Shown here: positions 1 through 13,300 of the stretch, piece after piece
Layout: each line of letters begins with the position of its first letter
Numbering within the stretch: the first letter of the stretch is position 1
Origin: Balanoglossus misakiensis
Lineage: Eukaryota > Hemichordata
Direction: 5' to 3'
Assembly: GCA_040954595.2 (NCBI GenBank)
Contig: CM082583.2
Coordinates: forward strand, 10,292,001 to 10,356,000
Length of the DNA: 64,000 bases
The notes under the pieces: model-generated
Told to the model about the DNA's origin: nothing
Databases searched by the model: none
The model's input: the letters and a program-made list of their open reading frames with translations, nothing else
Made by a program: the position numbers and the translations under genes

Positions 1-1
1 T

Positions 2-2085
2 CAGCATATCATAGTGTGGACTTCGGAGCCGAAACCACTGGAAAAATCAAACGGACCAGATCAAGTTTTTGAAACTAACGGCGTAGGTCTGAAAGTGGAC
101 GAACGTTTCGGGTTTGGCATATTGAATGCTGAAGCTATGGTCGAAATGGCCAAGCCGTCCCACGGAGGAAAGTGGGTAACAGTACCGGAAGTGAAGACCT
201 GCGTAATTAACGCCGCGGACGTCGGTTTCCAACCCTTGTAAGTCCTGGCTATATTTTCGTGATTAACAGTCTTACTCACATCTGGTGTGGCCTATTTTAC
301 AATATTATGTCTTATTCATGAAAAACGGCGATATAAAAGTATAGTCCCACTATACTTCTTTCTGTGAAAGGTGAAAATCATGTGCCGGGCTGATCGATTG
401 GCACGACCGCGACCAGACGTTCCTCATCATAATTCAAACACGATGCACGCTGTCATTTTTTTTAATTCTCAGAGCTATACCGGTGGCAGACACGGTTGCA
501 CTAACTATCAATGCCAGCATGTGCAAAGACCACGAATCTTCGCAAATCAATTACTTGGAACACGTACAGATGTTTGTGACCATTGAGCATCCTTACCGAG
601 GCCGTCTAGAAATGGCACTGAGATCACCGAGTGGTGAGTATTCCTTCAATCTACACCAGTGGGGATTTTTCAGTATACAGTATACCTAATGTAAACGTAG
701 CTACAGTTACCATGGAAATGTTGAGGTCAAGCCAATTTTGGCTGCCTTAAATAGGTTTCCACTTAGTGCTAGGTGGTCAAATCACATTGCATTCTGGGTA
801 AATGGTCGACAACTACGGGCGCTAAATTTCGAGCTTGTTGTTATTTTCCGTCAGATACCAATACTAAGCTTCTATCTCCGCGAAGTGAAGACCGTTCGAA
901 CGAGGGATTTAAAGATTGGGCTTTCATGTCAGTCCACACGTGGGGCGAGAACCCGAACGGTGATTGGACGCTGACAGTGGGCGATGGGGTGAGTAGCGGT
1001 GAAGGAGGGAGAGAGACAAAGAAAGAAAGAAAGAAAGAGGAGAGGGAGGGAGGGTGCCCAAATGCATGCTGGTTGTAGAACCACCATTTTGGCGTAAGTG
1101 CCTTGCATTGTTTCGTTATCACGTGGTGTATACAATCAAATTGATCGACTGCAGCTACTCTATTACATGTATATCCGTTATCGTCTTCTGTAACGATACC
1201 CCCACTATATTTCACCAGAGGGGGGAAACCACTGGTAACAATTCTGGTTCCCTTGACGACTGGAAGCTGGTCATGCGAGGCACCACAGAAAAACCAAACC
1301 ACCAACCCGAAGGTGGGCGAGTGTATAGTTCAAACTACAACAGTGTTAAGGACGACAGGCAGAGTGTAAGTGCACTTGTTTTGTGTTTTGAGTGTGCAAT
1401 GTTTTTTATACGAATGTTAACATCGTGGATCGAAGATATGTCTAGGTTTAATGATACCACACAAATAATATTGCTGGTTGTGATTAAATTATCTTCAACA
1501 CGATTTCATTTTTGTTTTGATTTCTCATATGATAGAGGAAGGAAAAAGCCAACGCAAAAAGTTCATAACAGGTTTGAAAAAAACATACTTCGTTCGGTTG
1601 GGTTGCATGACGGGAAACAGCATGTCTTATGTCAGTAACTTAGGGAGTTATTTCCGAACGGTGTGGTTCAAGGTTCAACTTGTGCAAAAAGTAGTAAAGT
1701 AGTACAGTTCGCAATGCTTGCCAAGATTCTAGCTCAACGAGGGTACTAGTTTTGTCATTTGTTGTTGTGCATGTGAACCAAAATACATGTATTCGAAAAT
1801 CTCCCTGTCACATTTTAGGACCCTATCCAAGAAGAAGAAGTCGACGGCAGCAATGGAGACGATTTCATTTATCCCCAGGCTGATGACCTTGGCAATGGCA
1901 TTGACGACGAAATCCTGAATATCGGACATGACGACGACGACGACGATAAACCCGGTGACCTTATGAATGTACTGAATAACTACTGGGCGTTTGAGGAACT
2001 CCAAAAAGAAGCTATGTTAGAGCAATTGTACGAAACAGAGATGTTGGAATACCTGTTGAAAAAGGGGGACTCTTCCAGAAGATAA
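2..2085 (+). CDS. PCSK1: PC1/3-like prohormone convertase, 3' part (five exons)
   Basis: The visible exons are 2-237, 473-633, 855-988, 1219-1365 and 1819-2085. Each has GT donor and AG acceptor sites, and together they give 315 in-frame codons ending in TAA. The 5' part, with the propeptide and the catalytic Asp/His/Ser, lies off the window. The visible start (HIIVWTSEP, then NGVGLKV and RFGFGILNA) matches the end of the subtilisin-like domain. The P domain follows, with INYLEHVQ, the PC1/3-typical [13 protein letters not shown], then [10 protein letters not shown] and [16 protein letters not shown]. The tail exon is short and acidic, with a run of six Asp near 1929-1946, and ends in Arg-Arg. 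Vertebrate PC1/3 has a longer tail. Enzymes of this family cleave prohormones at dibasic sites in secretory granules; that role is inferred from family. The P-domain site that reads RRGDL in mammalian enzymes reads YRGRL here. Confidence 0.9.
1004..1053 (+). repeat. Purine-rich microsatellite in PCSK1-like intron
   Basis: A purine tract of GAAA, GAGG and GAGA units lies just downstream of the donor at 989. It is an ordinary low-complexity tract. The apparent reading frames across it on either strand are artefacts. Confidence 0.85.
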
Positions 2086-3081
2086 AGTAACTGAAATATG
2101 CTATGCTTGCCGTTGGTGGCGTTTTGTTTTGAATCATCCCTTCTCGGCGTTGGTAGACAAGTTGACGAACACACACCATGACGCGAACTTTAGGAATATC
2201 ATGATTTACTTGCGTTCAAACAGTGTATACCGTTTTGGTATTTTTCTGCAGAGCTGCATTATGGAGCGGGAAAAGTGGGTCGCACAGGTATTTCATTTTA
2301 ATTCTAAAACGACGATTTTTGGCGCAAATCTCGCCACGGTCGTCTAACAGGTTTAAGTTGGCATTTACACAGCTCGATTCCCTTTCTCAATACTTAGTTG
2401 TGTCTTCCTTTACATGTGCCTTTCCAGTGTCACGGTAAACGCTAAATTAACGAAAACGAACAAGTTGTCAGAGCAAGGTAACAGCAACGGTGCATGATAA
2501 CGTTTGTGCTTATTTCCGTGTACTCTACTACATGTATTTGTGAACCCCGTGCTCTGCAATGTTTCATTTCTGGTTACAGCAAACACCCTGTTGGCAATTT
2601 TTGCATGTTTCCCCACAGACGTTGCCTTGGTAGCCAACATGTGTTCCCCTCAACACATCGTTGGCTGCCATTACAACTGAATGATACCAGTGAAACCCGG
2701 GGTATATACGAGTGGTCCCTTAAAATTCCCGGTGCAAGGCCCCAACATAAACATATAAAGTCGTTCTCCGGGTCACCCGCCCCTGAAATATACAAAGAAA
2801 ACTTCAATGTCACACACTTTGTCTATTTTCATAAGAAAATTGGGTACTTGTGAAGCTAGACGAATCTACATTAAAATAAAACTGGATAGAAAACACGAAT
2901 GGGAAAATGCTCAGGCATCGAGATTCGTGAGATTGTAATGTACAGTGTATATATCAATGAAAAATAGAATATTTATTGTACAGGAATGGGGTTACTCACC
3001 ATGTAAAAGCTAATGGAAGGAAATAAAATCAGAAATTGAGAAGTGATAAATTTGTGCTTGTGTTTATGTATGTATGTATGT
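2086..3081. other. 3' flank of the PC1/3-like gene; no further gene seen
   Basis: This stretch is AT-rich and probably includes the 3' UTR of the convertase. I see no ORF with recognisable similarity and no convincing splice pattern. Candidate poly(A) hexamers lie at 2875-2880 and 3022-3027. A short ATGT tract at about 3066-3081 leads directly into the satellite array. Confidence 0.6.
2875..2880 (+). terminator. Candidate poly(A) signal, PC1/3-like gene
   Basis: AATAAA lies 790 bases after the stop codon of the convertase. A second AATAAA at 3022-3027 is an alternative. Nothing in the sequence alone decides which is used. Confidence 0.4.
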
Positions 3082-3237
3082 GGGTTATAGCTCACAATTA
3101 TTCGACTTTGCGAATTTTCAAATTTCTTCATTTTTTAAAAATAAATCATGGGTTATAGCTCATGAAAATCTTCAAAAAATGACAATTTTTCGACTTTCCG
3201 AAATATCAAAATTTCTTCATTTTTTCACAAAAACCAT
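3082..3237 (+). repeat. Left edge: diverged satellite units
   Basis: Two diverged units (68 and 88 bp) precede the homogeneous core. The first carries ACTTTGCGAA where core A units carry ACTTTCCGAA. The second keeps CTCATGAAAATC in place of the core CTCAGGAAATC. These are the features shared with the right edge of the array. Confidence 0.85.
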
Positions 3238-4370
3238 GGGTTATAGCTCAGGAAATCTTCAAAAAATGACAATTTTTCGACTTTCCGAAATATCAAAATT
3301 TCTTCATTTTTTCACAAAAACCATGGGTTATAGCTCAGGAAATCTTCAAAAAATGACAATTTTTCGACTTTCCGAAATATCAAAATTTCTTCATTTTTTC
3401 ACAAAAACCATGGGTTATAGCTCAGGAAATCTTCAAAAAATGACAATTTTTCGACTTTCCGAAAAATCAAAATTTCTTCATTTTTTCACAAAAACCATGG
3501 GTTATAGCTCAGGAAATCTTCAAAAAATGACAATTTTTCGACTTTCCGAAAAATCAAAATTTCTTCATTTTTTCACAAAAACCATGGGTTATATAGCTCA
3601 GGAAATCTTCAAAAAATGACAATTTTTCGACTTTCCGAAAAATCAAAATTTCTTCATTTTTTCACAAAAACCATGGGTTATAGCTCAGGAAATCTTCAAA
3701 AAATGACAATTTTTCGACTTTCCGAAATATCAAAATTTCTTCATTTTTTCACAAAAACCATGGGTTATAGCTCAGGAAATCTTCAAAAAATGACAATTTT
3801 TCGACTTTCCGAAAAATCAAAATTTCTTCATTTTTTCACAAAAACCATGGGTTATAGCTCAGGAAATCTTCAAAAAATGACAATTTTTCGACTTTCCGAA
3901 AAATCGAAATTTCTTCATTTTTTCACAAATACCATGGGTTATAGCTCAGGAAATCTTCAAAAAATGACAATTTTTCGACTTTCCGAAATATCAAAATTTC
4001 TTCATTTTTTCACAAAAACCATGGGTTATAGCTCAGGAAATCTTCAAAAAATGACAATTTTTCGACTTTCCGAAAAATCAAAATTTCTTCATTTTTTCAC
4101 AAAAACCATGGGTTATAGCTCAGGAAATCTTCAAAAAATGACAATTTTTCGACTTTCCGAAATATCAAAATTTCTTCATTTTTTCACAAAAACCATGGGT
4201 TATAGCTCAGGAAATCTTCAAAAAATGACAATTTTTCGACTTTCCGAAAAATCAAAATTTCTTCATTTTTTCACAAAAACCATGGGTTATAGCTCAGGAA
4301 ATCTTCAAAAAATGACAATTTTTCGACTTTCCGAAAAATCAAAATTTCTTCATTTTTTCACAAAAATCAT
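3238..4370 (+). repeat. Satellite family A, left block (13 units)
   Basis: Thirteen units begin at GGGTTATAGCTC and differ mainly by GAAATATC versus GAAAAATC. One unit, near 3588, has a 2-base TA insertion in GGGTTATATAGCTC, which breaks the otherwise open 29-codon repeat frame. The last unit ends in AAAAATCAT, the family B ending, so the switch to B falls within or at the end of this unit. Confidence 0.93.
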
Positions 4371-7300
4371 GGGTTATAGCCCATGATTTTCATCAAAAAA
4401 TCACAATTTTCCGACTTTTTTAATTTTCAAAATTTGGCCATTTTTCACAAAAATCATGGGTTATAGCCCATGATTTTCATCAAAAAATCACAATTTTCCG
4501 ACTTTTTTAATTTTCAAAATTTGGCCATTTTTCACAAAAATCATGGGTTATAGCCCATGATTTTCATCAAAAAATCACAATTTTCCGACTTTTTTAATTT
4601 TCAAAATTTTGCCATTTTTCACAAAAATCATGGGTTATAGCCCATGATTTTCATCGAAAAATCACAATTTTCCGACTTTTTTAATTTTCAAAATTTGGCC
4701 ATTTTTCACAAAAATCATGGGTTATAGCCCATGATTTTCATCAAAAAATCACAATTTTCCGACTTTTTTAATTTTCAAAATTTGGCCATTTTTCACAAAA
4801 ATCATGGGTTATAGCCCATGATTTTCATCGAAAAATCACAATTTTCCGACTTTTTTAATTTTCAAAATTTGGCCATTTTTCACAAAAATCATGGGTTATA
4901 GCCCATGATTTTCATCAAAAAATCACAATTTTCCGACTTTTTTAATTTTCAAAATTTGGCCATTTTTCACAAAAATCATGGGTTATAGCCCATGATTTTC
5001 ATCAAAAAATCACAATTTTCCGACTTTTTTAATTTTCAAAATTTGGCCATTTTTCACAAAAATCATGGGTTATAGCCCATGATTTTCATCGAAAAATCAC
5101 AATTTTCCGACTTTTTTAATTTTCAAAATTTGGCCATTTTTCACAAAAATCATGGGTTATAGCCCATGATTTTCATCAAAAAATCACAATTTTCCGATTT
5201 TTTTAATTTTCAAAATTTGGACATTTTTCACAAAAATCATGGCTTATAGCCCATGAAAATCATCAAAAAATCACAATTTTCCGACTTTTTTAATTTTCAA
5301 AATTTGGCCATTTTTCACAAAAATCATGATTTTCATCAAAAAATCACAATTTTCCGACTTTTTTAATTTTCAAAATTTGGCCATTTTTCACAAAAATCAT
5401 GGGTTATAGCCCATGATTTTCATCAAAAAATCACAATTTTCCGACTTTTTTAATTTTCAAAATTTGGCCATTTTTCACAAAAATCATGGGTTATAGCCCA
5501 TGATTTTCATCAAAAAATCACAATTTTCCGACTTTTTTAATTTTCAAAATTTGGCCGTTTTTCACAAAAATCATGGGTTATAGCCCATGATTTTCATCAA
5601 AAAATCACAATTTTCCGACTTTTTTAATTTTCAAAATTTGGCCATTTTTCACAAAAATCATGGGTTATAGCCCATGATTTTCATCAAAAAATCACAATTT
5701 TCCGACTTTTTTAACTTTCAAAATTTGGCCATTTTTCACAAAAATCATGGGTTATAGCCCATGATTTTCATCAAAAAATCACAATTTTCCGACTTTTTTA
5801 ATTTTCAAAATTTGGCCATTTTTCACAAAAATCATGGGTTATAGCCCATGATTTTCATCAAAAAATCACAATTTTCCGACTTTTTTAATTTTCAAAATTT
5901 GGCCATTTTTCACAAAAATCATGGGTTATAGCCCATGATTTTCATCAAAAAATCACAATTTTCCGACTTTTTTAATTTTCAAAATTTGGCCATTTTTCAC
6001 AAAAATCATGGGTTATAGCCCATGATTTTCATCAAAAAATCACAATTTTCCGACTTTTTTAATTTTCAAAATTTGGCCATTTTTCACAAAAATCATGGGT
6101 TATAGCCCATGAAAATCATCAAAAAATCACAATTTTCCGACTTTTTTAATTTTCAAAATTTGGCCATTTTTTACAAAAATCATGGGTTATAGCCCATGAT
6201 TTTCATCAAAAAATCACAATTTTCCGACTTTTTTAATTTTCAAAATTTGGCCATTTTTCACAAAAATCATGGGTTATAGCCCATGAAAATCATCAAAAAA
6301 TCACAATTTTCCGACTTTTTTAATTTTCAAAATTTGGCCATTTTTCACAAAAATCATGGGTTATAGCCCATGATTTTCATCAAAAAATCACAATTTTCCG
6401 ACTTTTTTAATTTTCAAAATTTGGCCATTTTTCACAAAAATCATGGGTTATAGCCCATGATTTTCATCAAAAAATCACAATTTTCCGACTTTTTTAATTT
6501 TCAAAATTTGGCCATTTTTCACAAAAATCATGGGTTATAACCCATGATTTTCATCAAAAAATCACAATTTTCCGACTTTTTTAATTTTCAAAATTTGGCC
6601 ATTTTTCACAAAAATCATGGGTTATAGCCCATGATTTTCATCAAAAAATCACAATTTTCCGACTTTTTTAATTTTCAAAATTTGGCCATTTTTCACAAAA
6701 ATCATGGGTTATAGCCCATGAAAATCATCAAAAAATCAAAATTTTCCGACTTTTTTAATTTTCAAAATTTGGCCATTTTTCACAAAAATCATGGGTTATA
6801 GCCCATGATTTTCATCAAAAAATCACAATTTTCCGATTTTTTTAATTTTCAAAATTTGGCCATTTTTCACAAAAATCATGGGTTATAGCCCATGATTTTC
6901 ATCAAAAAATCACAATTTTCCGACTTTTTTAATTTTCAAAATTTGGCCATTTTTCACAAAAATCATGGGTTATAGCCCATGATTTTCATCAAAAAATCAC
7001 AATTTTCCGACTTTTTTAATTTTCAAAATTTGGCCATTTTTCACAAAAATCATGGGTTATAGCCCATGAAAATCATCAAAAAATCACAATTTTCCGACTT
7101 TTTTAATTTTCAAAATTTGGCCATTTTTCACAAAAATCATGGGTTATAGCCCATGATTTTCATCAAAAAATCACAATTTTCCGATTTTTTTAATTTTCAA
7201 AATTTGGCCATTTTTCACAAAAATCATGGGTTATAGCCCATGATTTTCATCGAAAAATCACAATTTTCCGACTTTTTTAATTTTCAAAATTTGGCCATTT

Positions 7301-10300
7301 TTCACAAAAATCATGGGTTATAGCCCATGAAAATCATCAAAAAATCACAATTTTCCGACTTTTTTAATTTTCAAAATTTGGCCATTTTTCACAAAAATCA
7401 TGGGTTATAGCCCATGATTTTCATCAAAAAATCACAATTTTCCGACTTTTTTAATTTTCAAAATTTGGCCATTTTTCACAAAAATCATGGGTTATAGCCC
7501 ATGATTTTCATCAAAAAATCACAATTTTCCGACTTTTTTAATTTTCAAAATTTGGCCATTTTTCACAAAAATCATGGGTTATAGCCCATGAAAATCATCA
7601 AAAAATCAAAATTTTCCGACTTTTTTAATTTTCAAAATTTGGCCATTTTTCACAAAAATCATGGGTTATAGCCCATGATTTTCATCAAAAAATCACAATT
7701 TTCCGATTTTTTTAATTTTCAAAATTTGGCCATTTTTCACAAAAATCATGGGTTATAGCCCATGATTTTCATCAAAAAATCACAATTTTCCGACTTTTTT
7801 AATTTTCAAAATTTGGCCATTTTTCACAAAAATCATGGGTTATAGCCCATGATTTTCATCAAAAAATCACAATTTTCCGACTTTTTTAATTTTCAAAATT
7901 TGGCCATTTTTCACAAAAATCATGGGTTATAGCCCATGAAAATCATCAAAAAATCAAAATTTTCCGACTTTTTTAATTTTCAAAATTTTGCCATTTTTCA
8001 CAAAAATCATGGGTTATAGCCCATGATTTTCATCAAAAAATCACAATTTTCCGATTTTTTTAATTTTCAAAATTTGGCCATTTTTCACAAAAATCATGGG
8101 TTATAGCCCATGATTTTCATCGAAAAATCACAATTTTCCGACTTTTTTAATTTTCAAAATTTGGCCATTTTTCACAAAAATCATGGGTTATAGCCCATGA
8201 AAATCATCAAAAAATCACAATTTTCCGACTTTTTTAATTTTCAAAATTTGGCCATTTTTCACAAAAATCATGGGTTATAGCCCATGATTTTCATCAAAAA
8301 ATCACAATTTTCCGACTTTTTTAATTTTCAAAATTTGGCCATTTTTCACAAAAATCATGGGTTATAGCCCATGATTTTCATCAAAAAATCACAATTTTCC
8401 GACTTTTTTAATTTTCAAAATTTGGCCATTTTTCACAAAAATCATGGGTTATAGCCCATGATTTTCATCAAAAAATCACAATTTTCCGACTTTTTTAATT
8501 TTCAAAATTTGGCCATTTTTCACAAAAATCATGGGTTATAGCCCATGATTTTCATCAAAAAATCACAATTTTCCGACTTTTTTAATTTTCAAAATTTGGC
8601 CATTTTTCACAAAAATCATTGGTTATAGCCCATGATTTTCATCAAAAAATCACAATTTTCCGACTTTTTTAATTTTCAAAATTTGGCCATTTTTCACAAA
8701 AATCATGGGTTATAGCCCATGATTTTCATCAAAAAATCACAATTTTCCGACTTTTTTAATTTTCAAAATTTGGCCATTTTTCACAAAAATCATGGGTTAT
8801 AGCCCATGATTTTCATCAAAAAATCACAATTTTCCGACTTTTTTAATTTTCAAAATTTGGCCATTTTTCACAAAAATCATGGGTTATAGCCCATGATTTT
8901 CATCAAAAAATCACAATTTTCCGACTTTTTTAATTTTCAAAATTTGGCCATTTTTCACAAAAATCATGGGTTATAGCCCATGATTTTCATCGAAAAATCA
9001 CAATTTTCCGACTTTTTTAATTTTCAAAATTTGGCCATTTTTCACAAAAATCATGGGTTATAGCCCATGATTTTCATCGAAAAATCACAATTTTCCGACT
9101 TTTTTAATTTTCAAAATTTGGCCATTTTTCACAAAAATCATGCGTTATAGCCCATGATTTTCATCGAAAAATCACAATTTTCCGATTTTTTTAATTTTCA
9201 AAATTTGGCCATTTTTCACAAAAATCATGGCTTATAGCCCATGAAAATCATCAAAAAATCACAATTTTCCGACTTTTTTAATTTTCAAAATTTGGCCATT
9301 TTTCACAAAAATCATGGGTTATAGCCCATGATTTTCATCAAAAAATCACAATTTTCCGACTTTTTTAATTTTCAAAATTTGGCCGTTTTTCACAAAAATC
9401 ATGGGTTATAGCCCATGATTTTCATCAAAAAATCACAATTTTCCGACTTTTTTAATTTTCAAAATTTGGCCGTTTTTCACAAAAATCATGGGTTATAGCC
9501 CATGATTTTCATCAAAAAATCACAATTTTCCGACTTTTTTAATTTTCAAAATTTGGCCGTTTTTCACAAAAATCATGGGTTATAGCCCATGATTTTCATC
9601 AAAAAATCACAATTTTCCGACTTTTTTAATTTTCAAAATTTGGCCGTTTTTCACAAAAATCATGGGTTATAGCCCATGATTTTCATCAAAAAATCACAAT
9701 TTTCCGACTTTTTTAATTTTCAAAATTTGGCCATTTTTCACAAAAATCATGGGTTATAGCCCATGATTTTCATCAAAAAATCACAATTTTCCGACTTTTT
9801 TAATTTTCAAAATTTGGCCATTTTTCACAAAAATCATGGGTTATAGCCCATGAAAATCATCAAAAAATCAAAATTTTCCGACTTTTTTAATTTTCAAAAT
9901 TTGGCCATTTTTCACAAAAATCATGGGTTATAGCCCATGATTTTCATCAAAAAATCACAATTTTCCGATTTTTTTAATTTTCAAAATTTGGCCATTTTTC
10001 ACAAAAATCATGGGTTATAGCCCATGATTTTCATCAAAAAATCACAATTTTCCGACTTTTTTAATTTTCAAAATTTGGCCATTTTTCACAAAAATCATGG
10101 GTTATAGCCCATGATTTTCATCAAAAAATCACAATTTTCCGACTTTTTTAATTTTCAAAATTTGGCCATTTTTCACAAAAATCATGGGTTATAGCCCATG
10201 AAAATCATCAAAAAATCACAATTTTCCGACTTTTTTAATTTTCAAAATTTGGCCATTTTTCACAAAAATCATGGGTTATAGCCCATGATTTTCATCAAAA

Positions 10301-13300
10301 AATCACAATTTTCCGATTTTTTTAATTTTCAAAATTTGGCCATTTTTCACAAAAATCATGGGTTATAGCCCATGATTTTCATCGAAAAATCACAATTTTC
10401 CGACTTTTTTAATTTTCAAAATTTGGCCATTTTTCACAAAAATCATGGGTTATAGCCCATGAAAATCATCAAAAAATCACAATTTTCCGACTTTTTTAAT
10501 TTTCAAAATTTGGCCATTTTTCACAAAAATCATGGGTTATAGCCCATGATTTTCATCAAAAAATCACAATTTTCCGACTTTTTTAATTTTCAAAATTTGG
10601 CCATTTTTCACAAAAATCATGGGTTATAGCCCATGATTTTCATCAAAAAATCACAATTTTCCGACTTTTTTAATTTTCAAAATTTGGCCATTTTTCACAA
10701 AAATCATGGGTTATAGCCCATGATTTTCATCAAAAAATCACAATTTTCCGATTTTTTTAATTTTCAAAATTTGGCCATTTTTCACAAAAATCATGGGTTA
10801 TAGCCCATGATTTTCATCAAAAAATCACAATTTTCCGACTTTTTTAATTTTCAAAATTTGGCCATTTTTCACAAAAATCATGGGTTATAGCCCATGATTT
10901 TCATCAAAAAATCACAATTTTCCGACTTTTTTAATTTTCAAAATTTGGCCATTTTTCACAAAAATCATGGGTTATAGCCCATGAAAATCATCAAAAAATC
11001 ACAATTTTCCGACTTTTTTAATTTTCAAAATTTGGCCATTTTTCACAAAAATCATGGGTTATAGCCCATGATTTTCATCAAAAAATCACAATTTTCCGAT
11101 TTTTTTAATTTTCAAAATTTGGCCATTTTTCACAAAAATCATGGGTTATAGCCCATGATTTTCATCGAAAAATCACAATTTTCCGACTTTTTTAATTTTC
11201 AAAATTTGGCCATTTTTCACAAAAATCATGGGTTATAGCCCATGAAAATCATCAAAAAATCACAATTTTCCGACTTTTTTAATTTTCAAAATTTGGCCAT
11301 TTTTCACAAAAATCATGGGTTATAGCCCATGATTTTCATCAAAAAATCACAATTTTCCGACTTTTTTAATTTTCAAAATTTGGCCATTTTTCACAAAAAT
11401 CATGGGTTATAGCCCATGATTTTCATCAAAAAATCACAATTTTCCGACTTTTTTAATTTTCAAAATTTGGCCATTTTTCACAAAAATCATGGGTTATAGC
11501 CCATGATTTTCATCAAAAAATCACAATTTTCCGACTTTTTTAATTTTCAAAATTTGGCCATTTTTCACAAAAATCATGGGTTATAGCCCATGATTTTCAT
11601 CAAAAAATCACAATTTTCCGACTTTTTTAATTTTCAAAATTTGGCCATTTTTCACAAAAATCATGGGTTATAGCCCATGATTTTCATCAAAAAATCACAA
11701 TTTTCCGACTTTTTTAATTTTCAAAATTTGGCCATTTTTCACAAAAATCATGGGTTATAGCCCATGATTTTCATCAAAAAATCACAATTTTCCGACTTTT
11801 TTAATTTTCAAAATTTGGCCATTTTTCACAAAAATCATGGGTTATAGCCCATGATTTTCATCGAAAAATCACAATTTTCCGACTTTTTTAATTTTCAAAA
11901 TTTGGCCATTTTTCACAAAAATCATGGGTTATAGCCCATGATTTTCATCGAAAAATCACAATTTTCCGACTTTTTTAATTTTCAAAATTTGGCCATTTTT
12001 CACAAAAATCATGCGTTATAGCCCATGATTTTCATCGAAAAATCACAATTTTCCGATTTTTTTAATTTTCAAAATTTGGCCATTTTTCACAAAAATCATG
12101 GCTTATAGCCCATGAAAATCATCAAAAAATCACAATTTTCCGACTTTTTTAATTTTCAAAATTTGGCCATTTTTCACAAAAATCATGGGTTATAGCCCAT
12201 GATTTTCATCAAAAAATCACAATTTTCCGACTTTTTTAATTTTCAAAATTTGGCCGTTTTTCACAAAAATCATGGGTTATAGCCCATGATTTTCATCAAA
12301 AAATCACAATTTTCCGACTTTTTTAATTTTCAAAATTTGGCCGTTTTTCACAAAAATCATGGGTTATAGCCCATGATTTTCATCAAAAAATCACAATTTT
12401 CCGACTTTTTTAATTTTCAAAATTTGGCCGTTTTTCACAAAAATCATGGGTTATAGCCCATGATTTTCATCAAAAAATCACAATTTTCCGACTTTTTTAA
12501 TTTTCAAAATTTGGCCGTTTTTCACAAAAATCATGGGTTATAGCCCATGATTTTCATCAAAAAATCACAATTTTCCGACTTTTTTAATTTTCAAAATTTG
12601 GCCATTTTTCACAAAAATCATGGGTTATAGCCCATGATTTTCATCAAAAAATCACAATTTTCCGACTTTTTTAATTTTCAAAATTTGGCCATTTTTCACA
12701 AAAATCATGGGTTATAGCCCATGATTTTCATCAAAAAATCACAATTTTCCGACTTTTTTAATTTTCAAAATTTGGCCATTTTTCACAAAAATCATGGGTT
12801 ATAGCCCATGATTTTCATCAAAAAATCACAATTTTCCGACTTTTTTAATTTTCAAAATTTGGCCATTTTTCACAAAAATCATGGGTTATAGCCCATGATT
12901 TTCATCGAAAAATCACAATTTTCCGACTTTTTTAATTTTCAAAATTTGGCCATTTTTCACAAAAATCATGGGTTATAGCCCATGATTTTCATCGAAAAAT
13001 CACAATTTTCCGACTTTTTTAATTTTCAAAATTTGGCCATTTTTCACAAAAATCATGCGTTATAGCCCATGATTTTCATCGAAAAATCACAATTTTCCGA
13101 CTTTTTTAATTTTCAAAATTTGGCCATTTTTCACAAAAATCATGGCTTATAGCCCATGAAAATCATCAAAAAATCACAATTTTCCGACTTTTTTAATTTT
13201 CAAAATTTGGCCATTTTTCACAAAAATCATGGGTTATAGCCCATGATTTTCATCAAAAAATCACAATTTTCCGACTTTTTTAATTTTCAAAATTTGGCCG

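Noticed and set aside
1054-1638. 194-codon frame as a separate gene
   Set aside because: Only its part at 1219-1365 is coding, as exon 4 of the PC1/3-like gene; the rest is intron.
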